Shown: positions 62,107 through 64,000 of the stretch, one piece after another | Layout of the letters: every line of letters begins with the position of its first letter | Position numbering within the stretch: position 1 is the stretch's first letter | Assembly: GCF_045063725.1 (NCBI RefSeq) | Contig: NZ_CP173695.1 | Source of the DNA: Sellimonas catena | GTDB lineage: Bacteria; Bacillota; Clostridia; Lachnospirales; Lachnospiraceae | Strand: one strand, 5' to 3' | DNA length: 64,000 bases | The notes under the pieces: generated by a model | The model's database searches: none | Told to the model about the DNA's origin: nothing | The model's input: only the letters and a program-made list of their open reading frames with translations | Made by a program: the position numbers and the translations under genes

Positions 62107-62862
62107 TTATTCTTCTACAGTTTCTTCTGCCTCTTCAACTGCCTCTGTATCTTCGCCTTCGAATACTTCTTCGCCAGTTGCTCCCTGATTTGCTTCTACA
62201 ACAGCGTCTGCCATCTTGGAAACGATCAGTTTGACAGCTCTGATTGCATCGTCATTTCCCGGGATCACATAGTCCAGTTCTTCCGGATCGCAGTTTGTAT
62301 CAGCGATACCGATCAGCGGAATTCCAAGTGTATGTGCTTCCTGAACACAGATTCTTTCTTTCTTAGGATCTACTACGAAAATAGCGTCCGGCAGTCTCTT
62401 CATGTTCTTGATACCGCCAAGGTTTTTCTCAAGTTTTTCCCATTCTTTCTTTAATGCGATAACTTCTTTCTTCGGAAGCACGTCAAATGTTCCGTCTTCA
62501 GCCATTGCTTCGATCTCTTTTAAACGCTCGATTCTGCTCTGGATTGTCTTGAAGTTTGTCAGCATACCGCCAAGCCATCTTTCGTTTACATAGAACATTC
62601 CGCAACGCTCTGCTTCTGTTTTGATAGCATCCTGAGCCTGTTTCTTTGTTCCTACGAAAAGAATTGTTCCGCCTTCTGCTGCAATATCGGATACTGCCTG
62701 ATAAGCCTCATCTACTTTTCCAACGGATTTCTGTAAGTCGATGATGTAGATTCCGTTTCTCTCTGTGTAGATGTACTCAGCCATCTTAGGGTTCCATCTT
62801 CTTGTCTGATGTCCAAAGTGAACACCGGCTTCCAAAAGTTGTTTCATTGAAATAACGCTCAT
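62107..62862 (-). CDS. rpsB: 30S ribosomal protein S2
   Basis: 251 residues. MKQLLEAGVHFGHQTRRWNPKM and ERWLGGMLTNFKTI and PDAIFVVDPKKE are universal S2 blocks. The acidic C-terminal tail (about 228-251) is common in Firmicutes. It starts after GGAGGAAGAAAC. A ~110-base leader separates it from its promoter, and tsf follows. Confidence 0.98.
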   Translation of the reverse strand: MSVISMKQLLEAGVHFGHQTRRWNPKMAEYIYTERNGIYIIDLQKSVGKVDEAYQAVSDIAAEGGTILFVGTKKQAQDAIKTEAERCGMFYVNERWLGGMLTNFKTIQSRIERLKEIEAMAEDGTFDVLPKKEVIALKKEWEKLEKNLGGIKNMKRLPDAIFVVDPKKERICVQEAHTLGIPLIGIADTNCDPEELDYVIPGNDDAIRAVKLIVSKMADAVVEANQGATGEEVFEGEDTEAVEEAEETVEE

Positions 62863-62978
62863 GTTTCTTCCTCCATATGTTTTGGTTTTTTACTTCCGCA
62901 TGTTTCTGCCCTCCGGAACCGCACATTCTGCCGGCACCGCCGAAAGTAACCGCATGCGTGTTTTTTTGCAACATTCGT

Positions 62979-63007
62979 AGTATAACATAGAAAAAACGGC
63001 CATGCAA
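62979..63007 (-). promoter_or_regulatory. rpsB promoter
   Basis: On the minus strand TTGCAT (63007-63002), 17-base spacer and TATACT (62984-62979). The -35 box lies in the loop of the upstream terminator hairpin. Confidence 0.75.
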
Positions 63008-63017
63008 GCCGTTTTTT
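62991..63017 (-). terminator. Terminator of the NlpC/P60 gene
   Basis: AAAAAACGGC and GCCGTTTTTT pair perfectly around a 7-base loop, ending in six Ts. Confidence 0.88.
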
Positions 63018-63044
63018 CATGAATTCCTTTATTTTACCTTGATT

Positions 63045-64000
63045 TTACCAGTATCTTCTGTACCATGGGCTTCCGTAAACGCTCTGAACCTTTACGACTT
63101 CACCCGGCTGAGGGGCATGAATCATCTGTCCTCCCCCGATATAGATACCAACATGTCCGACATAACATACTACATCTCCAGGCTGCGGACTGGATACCGC
63201 CTTTCCGCCTGCTCCAAGAGCAGAAGATGTTCTCGCTACACTGATGCCAGCCACACTGTGGCAGTATTTTACGAGTCCGGAACAGTCAAGTCCTGATCCC
63301 GGTGTGTTGCCGCCCCATACATACGGTGTACCAAGACAGCTTCTTGCAGCGCTTACAATCACACTTGCAGCACTTGCATTGCTTGTGCTGGATCCGCCTG
63401 AACTGCTGGAACTGGATCCGGAACCTGTACTCGGTTTGGATGTGCTGCTTCCGCTGTTAGATGTTCCACTATTAGAACTTCCACTGCTGGAACTTCCGCT
63501 GCTGGAACTTCCGCTGTTAGAACTTCCACTGCTGGATGTCGTATTCCCCGAGGATGAACCAGAGGATGTATTGCTGTTCTGGTTTCCCGATGAACCTGAC
63601 TGGCTGGAAGTCGTATTGGAACTGGAAGAGCTTTCCGCTGCTGCAGCCGCTTCCTCCTGCGCCTTTCTCCGGGCTTCCTCTTCCGCCTTTCTTCTTGCCT
63701 CTTCTTCTGCTGCTGCCTGCGCAATCGCTGCCTGAAGTTCCTGATCAAGATTTTCTACTTCTGCCTGTTTCTCAGCCAGTGTCTGACTTAATTGTTCTTT
63801 CTGGCTTTCGAAAGATGTCTGCATCTCTTCCAGATTTGCAAGATCTTCTTCCAGGGTCTTTTTCAGGTTTTCAATCTTTTTTGTTGTTTCTACATATTCC
63901 TGAAGCTTTTCTCTGTCGTAATTATGTACGGTTTCAATATAGTCTGCCTGATTCAGAAAGTCTGCAATGCTGTTTGATGTAAACAGATCTTCCAGAGCTT
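63045..64000 (-). CDS. NlpC/P60 cell-wall hydrolase with coiled coil, 5' part outside window
   Basis: The frame is open to the right edge (318 codons seen), so an apparent start at 63824 is internal. The first ~110 residues seen are a PcsB-like coiled coil (SNSIADFLNQADYIETV, then heptads). A ~90-residue linker rich in Ser, Gly, Asn and Thr follows. The last ~110 residues are NlpC/P60: YVWGGNTPGSGLDCSGLV with catalytic Cys, GHVGIYIGGG and MIHAPQPG with His. It should cleave peptidoglycan peptides outside the cell; a signal peptide is expected beyond the edge. Confidence 0.92.
   Translation of the reverse strand, partial: ALEDLFTSNSIADFLNQADYIETVHNYDREKLQEYVETTKKIENLKKTLEEDLANLEEMQTSFESQKEQLSQTLAEKQAEVENLDQELQAAIAQAAAEEEARRKAEEEARRKAQEEAAAAAESSSSSNTTSSQSGSSGNQNSNTSSGSSSGNTTSSSGSSNSGSSSSGSSSSGSSNSGTSNSGSSTSKPSTGSGSSSSSSGGSSTSNASAASVIVSAARSCLGTPYVWGGNTPGSGLDCSGLVKYCHSVAGISVARTSSALGAGGKAVSSPQPGDVVCYVGHVGIYIGGGQMIHAPQPGEVVKVQSVYGSPWYRRYW

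Noticed and set aside
63244..63735. 163-residue Leu/Pro-rich plus-strand frame
   Set aside because: Antisense of the Ser-rich linker of the NlpC/P60 gene; repeat-generated.

Overview
The window reads as a stretch of chromosome from a Gram-positive, anaerobic gut-type Firmicute, most likely a Lachnospiraceae (Clostridia). The basis is strong AGGAGG-type ribosome binding sites, an orphan Spo0A-type DNA-binding domain, AmmeMemoRadiSam genes, iron-dependent alcohol dehydrogenase, Fe-S aldo/keto reductase, a CoA-disulfide reductase/rhodanese/sulfite reductase fusion, and a Tn1549/CTn-style conjugative-element backbone. The species is an inference; no rRNA is present.

Region 1 (1-7434, minus strand) is AT-rich and encodes a non-ribosomal peptide synthetase line built from cyclization (Cy) domains. 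A 2054-residue protein (truncated A domain with embedded methyltransferase-like/epimerase-like insert, PCP, Cy, A, PCP) is translationally coupled to a second protein (docking domain, then Cy) that runs off the left edge. Both A domains carry a cysteine-type specificity code, so the predicted chemistry is tandem thiazoline formation. The first 50 residues are not NRPS at all: they are the start of a Maff2-type conjugation protein, so the two genes have been joined in frame.

Region 2 (7550-16850, minus strand) is the replication, partition and coupling half of an integrative conjugative element: parA, parB, two tiny coupled genes, a small membrane protein, a Cys-rich protein, ssb, two RepA_N-type initiators (one with four 23-bp iterons inside its coding sequence), a DnaC-like loader, PcfB and the VirD4/TraG coupling ATPase. 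It should continue into Maff2 and the mating-pore genes but instead runs into the NRPS.

Region 3 (16390-20990) is a scrapyard of broken genes: a LexA-like repressor cut off in its S24 domain and joined to a tyrosine-integrase fragment, a SIR2-like tail, an intact AAA ATPase/DUF234 protein with 36-bp direct repeats over its start, a WYL-regulator tail butted against a 5'-truncated IS4 transposase, and a MerR-type effector domain with a premature stop.

Region 4 (20990-64000) is ordinary chromosome in short operons: alcohol/aldehyde dehydrogenases; a NifX-like/FKBP fusion; phosphoesterase, phosphatase, hydrolase and Fe-S aldo/keto reductase; an AmmeMemoRadiSam cluster with an MmcQ-EVE protein; a Lon-like AAA+ protein with RecQ; P1 peptidase, flavodoxin and UvrA-like genes; a nuclease, metallo-hydrolase, thioesterase, MATE pump, YfcC carrier and M20 amidohydrolase; a DegV protein whose frame runs into a Spo0A-type DNA-binding domain, divergent from a TetR regulator; the CoA-disulfide reductase fusion; a GntR-controlled ABC transporter; a MATE pump with a BNR-propeller pair; and rpsB-tsf followed upstream by an NlpC/P60 cell-wall hydrolase cut by the right edge. 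No tRNA, rRNA or CRISPR array was seen.
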